Shown here piece by piece: positions 12,108 to 23,825 of a stretch of DNA of 64,000 nucleotides. Positions within the stretch are counted from its first letter, which is position 1, and every line of letters starts with the position of its first letter. Below the pieces are notes generated by a model, which saw only the letters and a list, made by a program, of their open reading frames with translations, did no database searches and was not told the origin of the DNA. The position numbers and the translations under genes were made by a program. Source of the DNA: Sialis fuliginosa (taxonomy: Eukaryota; Arthropoda; Insecta; Megaloptera; Sialidae); assembly GCA_961205875.1 (NCBI GenBank), contig OY540815.1, positions 4,092,001 to 4,156,000 of the forward strand, read 5' to 3'.

Positions 12108-12823
12108 CGCTCTGTCCATCCGTCTGTCTGTCTATATAAATTTTATACTGATTAAGAAGAAATTTGATATACGGACGTAGATTGATAACCCAAAAACATA
12201 AATGATGAGATTAAAAAAAAACACATTTTTAGGTTCCCCTTCCCATAGGCCATAGACTAAAAAGTACATCAAATTTTTTTTTTACTTTGTCCATTGAGTG
12301 GTGTTTTTTAGCAACATAAAATTAATGTCTTAGGACCTTTTGATTTTAACACTTCAGTCACGATATATTTGCGTTTAATGTTGCTATGTGAAAAAAATTC
12401 GAAAATGTAGTTTTTAATTAGTGCTTTCAATGAAAATTATAACAAATATTAAAAAAAAATTGGACCCCCTCCCATAGACTGAAACACGTTCTCACATTTT
12501 TTTCCACTTACCCCATTGATAGGTCTTTTAAAATGCTACAAAAATGTTATATAACCTTTTGATTTTAACCCTTCATTCACGATATATTTGCTTTTGAATG
12601 TCGTTATCAGAGTATCCCCCCTCCATCTAATTTCTAAACAATTCAAAAAATCTGAAAAAATTCTACATAGAATGTAGCTTTTAATTAGTACTTTCAATGA
12701 AAATTATAACGAACACTGTATAGTTTATGAAAAATTTTGAAATAAATATTTTTTATAAATCGTAGTGAGAATGACAAAAGAACCCTATCATGTGCGTGCC
12801 TAACACGCACTTGGCTGTTTTAT
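12108..12823 (-). repeat. Dispersed family A, nearly full copy
   Basis: Minus-strand family A: the plus strand shows ccatccgtctgtctgtct, then dispersed blocks (ccccattga, ttttgattttaac, catgatatatttg-type, tttcaatgaaaattataac) and ends with cctaacacgcacttggc, the reverse of the head word. It carries an internal partial duplication of the cttaccccattgagtgg block. Confidence 0.7.
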
Positions 12824-12934
12824 TTTCTCTATGAGTTCATGTCGGCAGAATCCCTACTAGTCAGAGTTTAATATTTCAATTTTCTTCTGTAGGTTTTTGT
12901 CTACTTCAGAAGTGTTTCTGAAACAGTTTCAGAA

Positions 12935-12995
12935 AAATGTCTGAAGAAGACTCCGATATGAGAGTAAAAACGTCAAGTAGTATCATACGACAACG
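12935..12995 (+). other. Possible short coding exon, product unknown
   Basis: An AG acceptor-like tract (tctgtaggtttttgtctacttcag) ends just upstream. A frame starting at 12,937 reads MSEEDSDMRVKTSSSIIRQR, which is acidic then basic and unusually balanced in codon use for this window. A GTGAGC donor-like word follows at about 12,993, and past it the frame becomes AT-rich. I do not recognise the peptide. It may be a first coding exon of a gene whose rest lies outside, or a chance frame. Confidence 0.25.
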
Positions 12996-13385
12996 TGAGC
13001 AACAGCCCGAAAAATTAGCTGTTATTATTAATATTTCAATATTTTTACCATCCCTGAAATCATATTATTTCATTGGTCATTTTTGGCCAGTATCCAATGC
13101 GGAACCCGCAGTATGTGGAAAAGTGTTTAATATCTCCTAGCTTCGATTTAATGCATTCTCTTAATGTAATAACTTTTAAATTGCTGTAACGCCAATCAAC
13201 ATTTTTATAAATACCATGTGTTATATCACTTTTTACTATAACAAATGTATTTATATCATGTAAACGATTTAAGTAATTTCTAATTTCAGTTTCTACAGTC
13301 TCACAATATTATTATAAAATCTTGTTTAAAAGTATTATATGCGAATTTTTTGAAAAACTAAATACAATTAATGTTTTTTATCTAT

Positions 13386-13437
13386 ACAGAGTGTCCCGTA
13401 AACTTACGATAAACTTTCAGGAGTTATCAAGTACTTT
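13386..13437 (+). repeat. Terminal fragment of a TA-type element
   Basis: The word tacagagtgtcccgtaaactt resembles the ends of the foldback elements at 17.1 and 62.3 kb (acaggRtgt). No partner end is visible, as a family B copy follows directly. Confidence 0.35.
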
Positions 13438-14312
13438 TTTAGGGTTCCGAAGAAACCCTATTAATCTCACTTTGTCGTCCGTCCGTCCGTCCTTTTCACT
13501 CAATGCTAAATAGCTCGTAAACAATATAAGCTAGAAACTTGAAATTTTTACTGAACATGTAAAATTTATAAAATTTTTATACCAAGGCATGTGGTACGTT
13601 AAAATGTATAACCAAACAAGCGGAATTTAACCCTTTTTCTATTTTTTTTCTAAATCAAAAATGGCGCCTGTAGGGGGCTAAAAGCAGTATTTTATTTTGT
13701 CCCCCCCTCTAACTCTGTAACTACCGGCTCAAAAAATCTGAAAAAAATTTGGTAACGAGGTTTTGGTGGGACTACCAACGACAAATACTAAAGTCAACAA
13801 TATAATTTTACATTTTGGAATAATAGGGAGGGGTGTAATAGAATTTTTAATTTTAATTTTCATATATAGGCATGTGGGATATCAAAATGTACATCTCAAT
13901 TAGTAGAACATGACCATATTTTTTATTTTGTTTCTAACTCAAAAATGGCGCCTGTAGGGGACTAAAAGCATTGTTTACATTGTCCCCACCACCTATATCT
14001 TTGAACTACAGGTTCAAAAAATCTGAAAAAAAATTGGTAACGAAGCTTTAGTGGGACTAGCAACGACAAATACTAAAGTCAACAATATAATTTTAAATTT
14101 TGGAATAATAGGAAGGGGCGTCATAGAATTTTTTATTTTGATATCTAGGCAAGTGGGGTGTCAAAATATAGATCTCAATTAGTAGAACTTGACGCTTTTT
14201 TATATTTTTTCTAACTAAAAAATACACCTGTAAGTGGTTCCAAACATTCCACGTAGTATACGTACTTCGGAACCCTTATGGCATACACTCGGGTAGTCTT
14301 GCTCGAATTATT
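13438..14312 (+). repeat. Dispersed family B, longest copy
   Basis: It starts ttagggttccgaagaaac and has ctcactttgtcgtccgtcc. It contains two successive versions of the interior block (tctaactcaaaaatggcgcc, then caacgacaaatactaaagtc), so part of the element is tandemly duplicated. It ends with cggaacccttatggcatac and gaattatttatt. Confidence 0.7.
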
Positions 14313-15317
14313 TATTAATTTTGAAATATAGTTGTAAAGCAAAATTTTCTCAAAATTTTAATGGAAAGCAAGTCCCGGTGTGTTTATTTGTCTTGAAGTT
14401 ATTCAATAAAAACTAAATTAAACTTTAAAGAACTATAAATTTTTTCCACAAGGCCTATTATTTTTGTACAGACGTAATATTATGGGTTGTATTTAAGTAC
14501 TAAATTTAATTGCACTCCGAATTTTTTCCAAAAACAGAGTAATTTTTTCCTTCATTGCCTGTACTATTAGTAGAAGATAAAAATAAAAATCATGTATTAA
14601 TCATAAAATGTTTCAATAACCCCGAAGTAAAAGTTACGGATTTTCGTAGGTGATTTCCACAAAAATTCAACCAAAAGGAAAATATTAATTGCTTTAGTGC
14701 GGGGCCCTGTATTTTGCTCTACTGCTAAAACGATCCGTTTGCAAACATGGGTTTATTAACAAAATGCGATTATTTTAATGTCCATGATAACTTTATCGGT
14801 TTATTTATGATTTATAAGAAAATCCGAAATTTATTGTCCGAACCCTATTTTAATTTTCAGGTTCTAACAATGTCCATTTTATTTGGATGTTATAATTAGT
14901 ATTACAAACTTTTAATAAGAATATATTTCTTTGGAAGAATCTTAAACGGTTCCATTCATTATAATGAGTCGTAATTAAAAATATTCATATATCTCACACA
15001 TTTTTTAATAATAAATAATATAATGTTAAACAATTTAAATCCTAATTTATTAAAATTATGCTATGTGAGAACAATGTAAAAAAAGATTAAAAAAAATTTA
15101 ACTTTAGTTAATTATTTATAAAAACGCATCATTTGCTTGCAAAAAAGAACAAAGTTTTAAAAACTTTCAAATCATAATTCATAGAAGTAAGCTAGGTTAT
15201 ATAAAATATGTAGTTGCTCTACATTCTACATAAACACAAGAAAATTAAAATATGTGTGCAGACTTCTTGAGACAAATAAGTATAATATTATTTGTTAAAT
15301 TAAGTGCTTATATTTTT
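14313..15317. other. AT-rich unassigned sequence
   Basis: No terminal repeats, dispersed-family blocks or credible frames are visible. Confidence 0.45.
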
Positions 15318-16005
15318 AGGGTTCCGTAGGATTCCTTATGGCTTCTGTCCATCCGTCTGTCTGTATATCATAGCCCTCCTATTAACTTCTCATTTATTAT
15401 TATCATTTAGATAAAATGTTTGTATGTGATGACCAAAAAACAGAAATATTGAAATTTTTGAAAAAAATATTTTTTTTTAAAACTGAACTCAGACATTTTT
15501 TTCGCTTACCCCATTGAGTGGGGTAAGTGAAAAAACCCTTCAGTCACGAGATATTTGCTTTCTAAGACATTATCAGGTCTCCCACCCTTTACTGGTCATA
15601 AATTACGTCACACGTTTAGTAGGAGTTACAAGCTTCGTGACGTCACATCTAAAAAATCAAAACAATGAATTTAATATAAATTGTTAGAGCAGAAATTTGA
15701 GGAAAAATTACTATGTTGTTATTAACTCGAAACCAGTGAAGTTATTTGGAAATTTTCAAGCATACTTGGTAAAATTTCATATAATTTTTATTAATAAACG
15801 AATAAATTTTATATAAATAAAAATAATATTAACAGCCAAGGACAATGAAAGAATTTTTTTTTCGTTGATTTTGAGTACCTGTATAGGTACTCAAAATCAA
15901 TCTATACAATAAGTATTTATTGTATAGCTCTTGTTACGTATTATCATGTAGAGAATGTTAGTGAAAACAGCTATGGAACCCTATCATGTGCACTTGTCCG
16001 GTTTT
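15318..16005 (-). repeat. Dispersed family A, copy with hairpins
   Basis: The plus strand starts gggttccgtaggattcc, then ccatccgtctgtctgt, and ends ccctatcatgtgcacttg. Inside, ttcgcttaccccattgag is followed directly by its inverted form tggggtaagtgaaa (about 15,500-15,536). Two further perfect hairpins lie at 15,865-15,927. The family's middle is partly replaced. Confidence 0.65.
15865..15927. repeat. Two adjacent perfect hairpins
   Basis: The first (15,865-15,900) has 15-nt arms ttgattttgagtacc and ggtactcaaaatcaa with a 6-nt centre. The second (15,902-15,927) is ctatacaataa, a short centre, then its complement. They lie in a family A copy and are absent from the other copies. Confidence 0.8.
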
Positions 16006-16465
16006 ATTAAATACTATAAACAATTTAATTTAGTAATTAACAATTACAATGTTAATATCATAAAATTATTCTTGTACAAGAGGTCATTCATTAATAATTA
16101 GGCCTTTGTACTAATTTATAGATGTATATAGATCCTGGCGATCTATAGTAACACATATTTACTATATAAATAAAACATCAGAAATAGTGGAGTGCTAAAA
16201 AATTTATAACACTAACACTCAAGACTCAAGGTATAATGTAACATTAGATATCTTCTATACAAATCTGAAAAAAATAATACTCACCGTAATATGACAACAT
16301 TTTTGCCGTTGACAGATTTCATGAAGCGTGAAGCAAAACTTTAACTTTCGGTATAAAGTTTCTTTATTGTCCAGAAATAATCCTCGGTTTTCCAATTTTC
16401 ATTCTATTATTAATTTCTGATTCCTTTTAAATAAATTCAATAATAATATTAATTCATACATTTCT

Positions 16466-17075
16466 AGGGTTCGTTGTCAACTAGGAACCATTTCGTTTCG
16501 GTCTGTCCGTCCGTCTTTATGTATGCCAGAGTTCTCTCATTGTCTCATTTTGATGACCCAAAAACAGAAATGATGAGATTTTTGAAAAAAAAAAAATGTT
16601 GTTTGGACCCCTTCCTATAGCCTGAAAAGTGTACCTACTCTAAATATTTTTTTCACTTACCCCATTGAGTAGATATGTTTCCAAAAATGCAACAAAAAAT
16701 GTTTTAGGACCTTTTGATTTTAACTCTTCAGTGATTTTATATTTGCTTTCAAGGTCATTATCAGAGCGTCCCCTACCTTAACTAAACTATAGATGCAAAC
16801 AATCTGAAAAAATCCAGATGGTAGCTTTTAATTACTACTTTCAATGAAAATTACTAAACGAAAACTGTAGCAAATACAGTTCATGAAAAATTTATAAATT
16901 ATTTTTTTTTATAAATCGTCAAACGAACACGTATACTTTTACAGAGATTACATATTTCGTCAACATGAAATAGATCTTGATACATATTACCAACTAGAGA
17001 CTGATAGTTGAAGACGATGTTAGTGAGATAGGCTACAGAACCCCATCATGTGCGTACCCAACATGTAGTTGACCG
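16466..17075 (-). repeat. Dispersed family A, near-complete copy
   Basis: The plus strand runs from agggttcgttgtcaac and ctgtccgtccgtc, through cttaccccattgagtag, ttttgattttaactctt and ttcaatgaaaattac, to catcatgtgcgtacccaac. It carries an intact catgaaatagatcttgat stretch that serves as the empty-site reference for the hAT insertion at 24,143-24,451. Confidence 0.7.
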
Positions 17076-17081
17076 GTTATA

Positions 17082-17380
17082 CAGGATGTTTCATAATTGA
17101 ATGTCAATATTGAAGGGAGTTAATCTGTGCATGATTTTAATACAAAAAAAATCATAAAAACATTGGTCCATTTTCGTTTTATTTTTTCATTAAAAATAGT
17201 CAGTGACATTAATTGGGACGCTCTAGCTGAAACTAAAAATTCGTTTTTTGTGGTTTCGGAGTTATTAAAAAAAATGTATATCAAAAATAATGCGAAAACG
17301 GACCTATATTTATTTGAACTTTTTGTCTTAAAATTATGCACATATCAACATTAATATTGACATTCAATTATGAAACACCC
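17082..17380. mobile_element. Palindromic MITE, ~300 bp
   Basis: The left end caggatgtttcataattg and following gaatgtcaatatt are mirrored at the right by aatattgacattc and aattatgaaacaccc. TA lies at both borders (17,080-17,081 and 17,381-17,382). The arms continue inward (ctgtgcatgattttaa against ttaaaattatgcac). Two overlapping frames on opposite strands (17,120-17,341 and 17,127-17,354) are a consequence of this symmetry and are not genes. Tc1/mariner-like by its TA flank. Confidence 0.75.
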
Positions 17381-18239
17381 TATTTTTAATAAACAATAAT
17401 AAGAATGTTAATATGTAAACCTAATTTTGAATTAAGATATTAATTTGACTTTTCTTGCCTTCATTATGTTTGTTAGTTAATAATAAAGTATGTATCCTCC
17501 ATGTTAGTGATTTGAAGTTTAAAATTTCACAATAATTATATAATAAACATTGTTAAATAAATTGAAAAACTGTATATTATTCATCGTGCGATATTGGTCG
17601 GTATTAATTTTTATATCGACGTTTAATTTCAACACCACTATGAGAGTATCACTGTACTGTATAGTATAAAAAAGCAGTTGTACGATGATTTATTTGTCCT
17701 CTGGATACATTCCAAGCTACAGAGAACTAATAAAACTTCTCTACTGCAGTCTGATCAAAAATCTATTAATATTTATGCACCATTTGATCGTGAAATGCAT
17801 AAAAATGCATACACATTATTACACATATGTGAAATATAGTCATTTGTTTATAATGTGTATTGTTTTTCAAAGTATTGTTTTATTATCGAAAATTTGTATT
17901 TCAAATATATGCACTTTATTGCATCTATAATAGGGGTGCGCAAAATGTAATTATTTTTAAAAATATCGACTTTATTCATTTAGAAAATGAGGTGAGTAGA
18001 TAAGGCCTGTTTTTCGCATATAATGCATTTAATGAAGTATCATGAATAAAAATATTTTCGGTGATATTGTATTATTGAGGATATGTCCTTTACGAACATA
18101 CAAGATTTATGTTATTAATTAAACAATACATGTGTAACGTTTTTTTTATTCCACCTCAATTCTACCCTATTACCCATTTTTAATTTAATTAATAATTATT
18201 TTTGTGAAATGTTTGCATACGTAGATACGTATTTATTGC
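17381..18239. other. AT-rich unassigned sequence
   Basis: It holds an 81-codon frame at 17,685-17,930 with no recognisable domain and many simple-sequence residues. Nothing else stands out. Confidence 0.4.
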
Positions 18240-18241
18240 AT

Positions 18242-18725
18242 TTAATTGTACGGCGAGCGATTTTCGACCTTAAAGTAACACCTTACGTAACGGCAAGTAC
18301 ACCCGTCTTTACAAGTCGAGGTACACGCGATAACCGGCAGACGCAAGTACGCGGCGATAAGGGAGAGTGCAAGTAAATAAGCAGTGGTAGTCCGATTGTT
18401 GGAGAGTCTCGAAAGATTTGAAGAGTCTAGAATTGGAGGTCCACCTAGACTCACTTCCGTGTGAAGGAGATGTTTTTCGAAGGAATCCAGACGACGGGAA
18501 GTGGAGGTCCAACTCCGCCGGACGTTAGGAGTAGGACGGAGAGTCGCTGTGATATAAGTGTTGTACCACCCACATTATAATTTTCACAAAGTACGCGGAA
18601 AATTAAGTACCGCGGAGTGTTGTACGGAGTGAATACCGCGGAGGCCGCATCATTAAAATTAGTGCTGAACCCGTTAATTATATGCTCAAGAATCGGCGTG
18701 TGTAGTGCGTTTTAGTAGTGCCAAA
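18242..18725. other. CpG-rich block of unknown nature
   Basis: This roughly 480-bp block is much richer in G+C and in CpG than anything near it (for example acggcgagcgattttcg, tacgcggcgataaggg, agtaccgcggagtg, ataccgcggaggccgc). Two minus-strand frames of about 70 codons overlap in it and look spurious. Candidates are a promoter with untranslated first exon, a solo LTR, or an unmethylated fragment of another element. A run of T after 18,738 and AATAAA near 18,780 would fit an LTR or 3-prime end, but I found no TG...CA ends with a target duplication. Confidence 0.4.
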
Positions 18726-18862
18726 GTTTCGATCCTATTGTTTTTTTTAAGTAGAATAAGTTTATAACTTAATATTAAGAATAAAATTTTGACTAACAGT
18801 TTCTTTTAGGAACCCTCTCTCTTGATGTGGCCACATCTCGAACTTTTTTTGTATCATCATTA

Positions 18863-19519
18863 AGCGGCCCTCACACGATCAATATTACTGACAGTATTAT
18901 TGATCGTGTGATGTGAGTACTGATGTACTGTCAGTATAGAAAAACGATACTGATGACTGATGGAAAAATCGGATATTGAGTCGTCAGTAATTTTATACTG
19001 ATAATAATATTGATGGTGTGAGGTGGATAATGACAGTTTTTCAGTATTATTAGCACAGCGATGGAAGATGCATGTGATGAATGTCCAAACGCGCGAACCA
19101 TGCTTAATAGTTTATTATAGATGTTAATGTTCATTCGAAAATAATTGTGATAGTCTTTTGGGTCGGAAAGCTGGATTTCTTTTAAAAGATTTAAATGACA
19201 ATACTTTTTACGTTTGGCAATCCATTCATTTACCCATCGCTTCCTATTAGTAATCTGTTTACTTGGAATAGAAAATGCTAAAATAATTGCTACGCACGCT
19301 TTACGACGATTTTCGTCCATTATAATAAAATAACTTTTTTAAAAATAAATTGACAATCTTTGACAGTTGACACTGCTGTTCATCGAAGTTCGCATCTTCA
19401 CCAGTCGAATGCCAAACAAACTGAGCATTGACAATAATATATTCTGACCATGTGAGGAGTACACTGTCAGTAATGTAAACAATTATACTGTCAGTATTAC
19501 TGATCGTGTGAGGTCAGCT
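18863..19519 (-). mobile_element. PIF/Harbinger element, internally deleted, 657 bp
   Basis: The terminal repeats start AGCGGCCCTCACACGATCA at the left and, inverted, AGCTGACCTCACACGATCA at the right, with tactgacag further in. TTA is duplicated on both sides (18,860-18,862 and 19,520-19,522), the usual TWA target of PIF/Harbinger. The element keeps only the first part of a transposase frame on the minus strand. Subterminal copies of tactgaYagta and gatcgtgtga recur inside. Confidence 0.85.
18931..19320 (-). pseudogene. Truncated PIF/Harbinger transposase, N-terminal part
   Basis: A 129-codon minus-strand frame starts at the ATG at 19,318-19,320. Residues about 27-73 match the pattern of the region ahead of the catalytic domain in HARBI1-like nucleases: RKRWVNEWIAKRKKYCHLNL, then a leader, then DPKDYHNYFRMNINIYNKLL. 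In this family that segment precedes the DDE nuclease that cuts at TWA targets. Here the frame leaves the family after about residue 75 and runs out into the left terminal repeat; no catalytic acidic residues remain. Family length is usually over 300 residues, so this copy cannot move by itself. Identification is by motif pattern only. Confidence 0.7.
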
Positions 19520-19593
19520 TTAGGCCCTTCCGCTTAAAAAAGTATAAGGACCTTTTTTAAGCGGAAAGGCCTAATGATGATACAAAAAAAGTT

Positions 19594-21199
19594 TTGATTT
19601 AAAGAACATTTTTTTCCTTTTGTAGGACCTTTTACTTCTAGTCTAGTCCCTATATTGACTACTACAGCACATCTAATTCACCCAATGTTAAATTGGAATA
19701 CATACACTGTATAAAGAGAGATATTTAAATAATTCAAAATCAACTAAAATGATTTATATAATATTTTATTTCGTCTTCCCAAATTTGAATATTATCTTAT
19801 TCTTTATAAAACTTGGCTTGGAAACAAATAGTTTCTATTTGATATTCAGATGAATTCTTTTGATTTTTGAAGAGTTAATAAAAAACAGAATCTAGTTCCT
19901 TTGTCAAATACACATATATTTGTCATTTATTCATTTGATTATGGGCATGAAAACAAATGTATATATGTATTTGTAAAAGAGTAGTTTTAACCTAAATAAA
20001 AACAGATATCTGAATCTTTTTATAGAAAACTTTGGAAAATATGATAATTTTGTATAATTTTGCATGGATGATCCTTTCTTATAATCCCGCTTTCCATAAT
20101 TTATATGAATTTCAATTGAAATTCCATCCTGTGTAGATTTTTATATTGTTTTATACGTACTTTTTTCATTATAAACTTTTCAATTTGTAAATATTTACTC
20201 AATAATGGAATATATAATAACCAGAGAAAAGAGCAAGTAAAAATTATATTTATTATTAACGAGAATAACTTTTTATTAAACATATTTTAAACTTTTATAA
20301 TATTTGAAACTTCTGTAAAAATTTTAAATGTTTAAATTCGGCCACCTATACTTCTTGCTGATTTTAAGCTGGGTTGCCAGAGTGGATGTCGGAATATCAC
20401 CTATATACTCGTATAACACAACATCGTTTGAATTTTTAATATATATGTATGTATTTGTACTTTTGACTTTTTATTTGCTCTCCGTATTTACAAAATATAC
20501 GCAGAAAAAAAACAATTAAAATATTTTGTACGTTAAAATCATTAAAATTATGCAAAAAATAACAAATTTTGAAAAAAAATTCAAAAACAAAAACGCAAAA
20601 ATGCGTTTTTAAAAATTTGTAGTTTTTTTGGTACCATCGCAAAGTACATAAAAAATCTAAAATATAAAAAAAAGAATGTCTGTCTACTATACCTATGTTG
20701 CCCACAGGTTATAAACGACTTCGATTTTTGAATGCGTTTTTTAAGCCATTTTGAATATAGTTATTTTTAATTGAAATTAATTACATTTATTTATGATCAT
20801 AAAGAATATTTTTCCCAAAATTTTATTAAAATCTATTTACAATTGGTCAAATACAAAAAAAATACAGGACTTTTATTTATTTTGTAAGGAAATTCATAAT
20901 GAAGAAATATATTTTTTATTTTTGTAATCCGGCCAATAGAATTGGAGATATTTAAAAAAAAACTTACATGAGAAACCGTAAAAAAGGTCTACAAAATTGC
21001 CTTCCGGAGGTCACCCAATGTAAAGATTTCAGTTACGTTCTCTGCGATGCCTGGAAAAAATTTCTCCTTCTTTCAGTTCCTTATTCAATAAATTTTTCGC
21101 TTGTATAACTTCACTATGTAGCGAGTTAGCTGACTCGTCCTGGCTTCGCACGGGGGTTAATATTTCACCCCCTGTCACGCATGGAGAGTAGTATTTGTT
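19594..21199. other. AT-rich unassigned sequence
   Basis: Several 60-90 codon frames (for example 20,101-20,283 and 20,436-20,705 on the minus strand) are rich in F, Y, I and K and show no domains. A small palindrome gcaaaaatgcgttttt lies near 20,600. A GC-richer patch at 21,125-21,180 (gactcgtcctggcttcgc) may be the edge of a dispersed element. Confidence 0.4.
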
Positions 21200-22320
21200 G
21201 TTTTAGCTGACCCGGCAAACGTTGTTCTGCCCAAAAATATTTTACCTAAAAATAAATACCTACACAATTTCGTAAATATCTCGATTCTAGCGCCACTTAC
21301 TGGGTCCATTGTTTGTAAAAATATTTTGTTCCACGTAACTAATATAAATTCTGAATATGAGCCAATTCGGACCATAAATACATATTCTTGACCCCAGCGC
21401 AACCTATCGGGTCAAAAAAAAAAAACCTAACGGAGCACCGAACGAACATATGGTGTGAATATGACTTCTATATTGTTTAGACCTTATGATCTAACATACA
21501 AAAAAACATCTGCCAAGTAAATTCACAGTGCTTCCTCGTGTTAAATTCACCAAAGGTAGTTAATTGTTGAACAATTTGAATAAGAACCGATAGTGTTTAG
21601 ATAAATTGTCTGGAATTGGTTAACCATTTAATTTTTATACAATTTTTTCTTAAAACGCACCTGATTATGTTTTCGTATATTTTTAATTTTTTGACAATTT
21701 CAATCTAAATCTAAATTTAAGCAAAAGTCAAAATGACATTTAAAACGTCAAACTGACATTTAAAACGCCAAAATGTTATTTAAAACGTCAACATGACATT
21801 TGACATGTCATAGAAAATATCAATTTAAAAAAACAAAACACGAATTTTTAAAGCAAAATGAGATAAATATTTTTAATACATATTTAACAACAAACGTTGT
21901 AGATTTATATTATAGAAAATTTAATGCTCTACAAAAAAGATTCTATAAAATTTTCACGTAAAATGTGTCGTTCATGAGATATCTTGAAAAAATAAATATT
22001 TTGGGATGTCACCCCTCCCACTTACACACGATTTTGATGATTTTGAAATGGGACCATCCTCAAGACAGACTCAACCATCCAACCAAATTTTATAAATATT
22101 GGTTCAGTGGTTCATGAGTTATGCGTGTGACAAGGATTCAGGGGACAGACGGACGGACGGACAGACAGACAGACACGGAACGAAAAGTGTTTGAATTGAC
22201 GTAAAACGGATAGATCAATTTAAAATTTTTAATTCGGAGAACATTTTTTTTGTCTCAATCTGAAACGATCACAAAGCTGCTCGTATCTTCGATATTGCGA
22301 GAAAGCAAAACAACGTTTTA
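21200..22320 (+). repeat. Dispersed family D, longest copy
   Basis: It starts with gctgacccggcaaacgttg, a word frequent in insect repeats, and then shows blocks shared with other copies: aacatctgccaagtaaat, caccaaaggtagttaa, tgctctacaaaaaagattc, tgtgtcgttcatgag and gaYggacggacagacagac. It ends with ctcgtatcttcgatattg. The series tcaaaatgacatttaaaacg is repeated four times near 21,725-21,815. Class unknown. Confidence 0.65.
21725..21815 (+). repeat. Short tandem array of gtcaaaatgacatttaaaac units
   Basis: About four imperfect 20-bp units (gtcaaaatgacatttaaaac and variants) occur in a row inside family D. The 33.6- and 60.0-kb copies have fewer units, so the array has expanded here or contracted there. 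Confidence 0.7.
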
Positions 22321-22489
22321 ATATATTTTTGACATGGAAAAATTAAATTTTTCGAAATAACTCGACCCCAGCGTCACCTGGCGGGTCTAAAAAGTTTACA
22401 AACTTATCGAAGCACCAAAAGAATATATGGTGTGAATAAAACTTTGATACATCCAGTGGTTTTGGCCTGAGAAGAAAAAAAAAGAACGA

Positions 22490-22580
22490 TTATTTTTTAA
22501 AATACTGACTCGAGTCGATTCGTTCACCGAAAAGAATCGTTCCAAAAGAACGAATGTTCATGAATTACACATTTCTAATT
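22490..22580. repeat. GAACGA-rich terminal fragment
   Basis: The stretch is built of gaacgatt, gtcgattcgttc, aagaatcgttcc and aagaacgaatgttcatg and ends with acacatttctaa. Similar GAACGAA-rich words at 48,020-48,112 suggest a shared small element, perhaps hAT-derived. No flanking duplication is readable. Confidence 0.4.
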
Positions 22581-22590
22581 TAGATAAGAT

Positions 22591-23049
22591 GTAGAGTCGC
22601 ATGCAGAAGTGGTCGACCAGTTTTCATTCAAATTCGCTTATTACAAACTTAGTAGGCTCTTCCCATTTGATTATTATAATATTTAAATCATTTCTCCATG
22701 ACCAAACAAAGACGGAAATTTTGAAACTCAATTGCTAGATAAAGAAGTACTTTTCGTTTATAGTGCTCATATATATTAGTGCGATTAAATTATTATGTAA
22801 TCTATTGAAAATTGTATAAGTAAATTTTGTGGCAATTAATATTTTATATTTCGAATTTTAGTATTTAAATATGTTAAACTTGATATAAAATTAATAAATT
22901 AAATGGACGTATATTTGTCTTTTTATTTAAAATTATGTAACTATATAAGCTCCGCCCAAGAAAAAGATAACCGATAATGCTTGTCTTAATATTTTTAAAT
23001 CTGTTGTAAGCGATTCTGAACTTTAGAGTGGCAGACGACTTCTGAAGCC
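22591..23049 (-). repeat. Diverged relative of the 9,962-10,339 MITE
   Basis: In inverted orientation it matches the 9.96-kb element through gcttacaacaRattYa, ataatcggttatctttttc, ttaatagattacataataatt and tttcaaaatYtccgtc. The left end reads gagtcgcatgcag, a degraded form of CAGTCGCCTGCAG; the right terminus is lost. Confidence 0.65.
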
Positions 23050-23825
23050 CATAGTACATACCTATATGGTTCCCGTGGAATTAAGGTTATGTAGGAGCTG
23101 TCACCCATGAAGAAGAAGAAGAAGGTTAGATAATACAGATTTCTGTTATGGTAGATAGGATAAAAAAATGACTATGAAGTCATAGAAACGCATTAATATT
23201 TCAGTAAAGCATAATACAATGTTTCTTGTGCCGTTCTCAAATGTGAACATTCAAATGAAGCATTCATCAGCATAATTAATATAAATGGTCGTAGGTAAAT
23301 ACATTCGCAACAATATATATACTATACTATATACATCTCTACATCATTTTATCATTTCGAGGTAAACATTTGTTGTACAGTAATAATCATATTTTATAAA
23401 CATAAATATATATCTATGTAGACGAAATATAAATTTTATTTTCCTGTTACAAATAAATCAAAGTATGTAAATAAAATATAGTTTAGGTATTTTTCATCTA
23501 GTTATATATATTGCCCAACGAACGCCACTGTATGAAAGGTAATATGACAGGAAGTAAAATATTAGCCCTTATTTGTTTGTTCCGAATCGGGGTTATGAAC
23601 ATTTTTGTTTAACGTAGTATTATATTCACTCTTATACAAATATACCTGCTTTTAGTGTTAAAAGCTTTATATTTAGGGGACACGGCAAAGGGTTCAATTT
23701 ACGTGCGTTTGTCAAAATGTTTTTGAACACAATTCATTTATATTTAATAAAAAATAATAAATGTTAAAATATAATACTAGGAATAATTAAATGGAGTATG
23801 TTAATAATAAATAATGTCATAAGTG
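23050..23825. other. AT-rich unassigned sequence
   Basis: It holds an AAG microsatellite at about 23,107-23,124 and otherwise no recognisable structure. Confidence 0.4.

Larger units (their letters stand above)
18841..19593. mobile_element. Small hairpin MITE split by a Harbinger insertion
   Basis: The left arm outer part (18,841-18,862, aactttttttgtatcatc...) is the exact inverse of 19,572-19,593. Removing 18,863-19,519 plus one TTA rejoins the left arm to ggcccttccgcttaaaaaag, which pairs with cttttttaagcggaaaggcc at the right with one mismatch. The uninterrupted element is about 95 bp: two 42-nt arms and a loop of about 9 nt. Confidence 0.8.

Noticed and set aside
17120-17354. Two overlapping open frames of 73 and 75 codons on opposite strands
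   Set aside because: They are the mirror-image product of a palindromic MITE (17,082-17,380), so the same arm is being read twice.
18945-18990. A further hammerhead (CTGATGACTGATGGAAAA)
   Set aside because: It has the first core word, but no stem II before GAAA; the word is part of the repeated tactgatga sequence of the Harbinger end.
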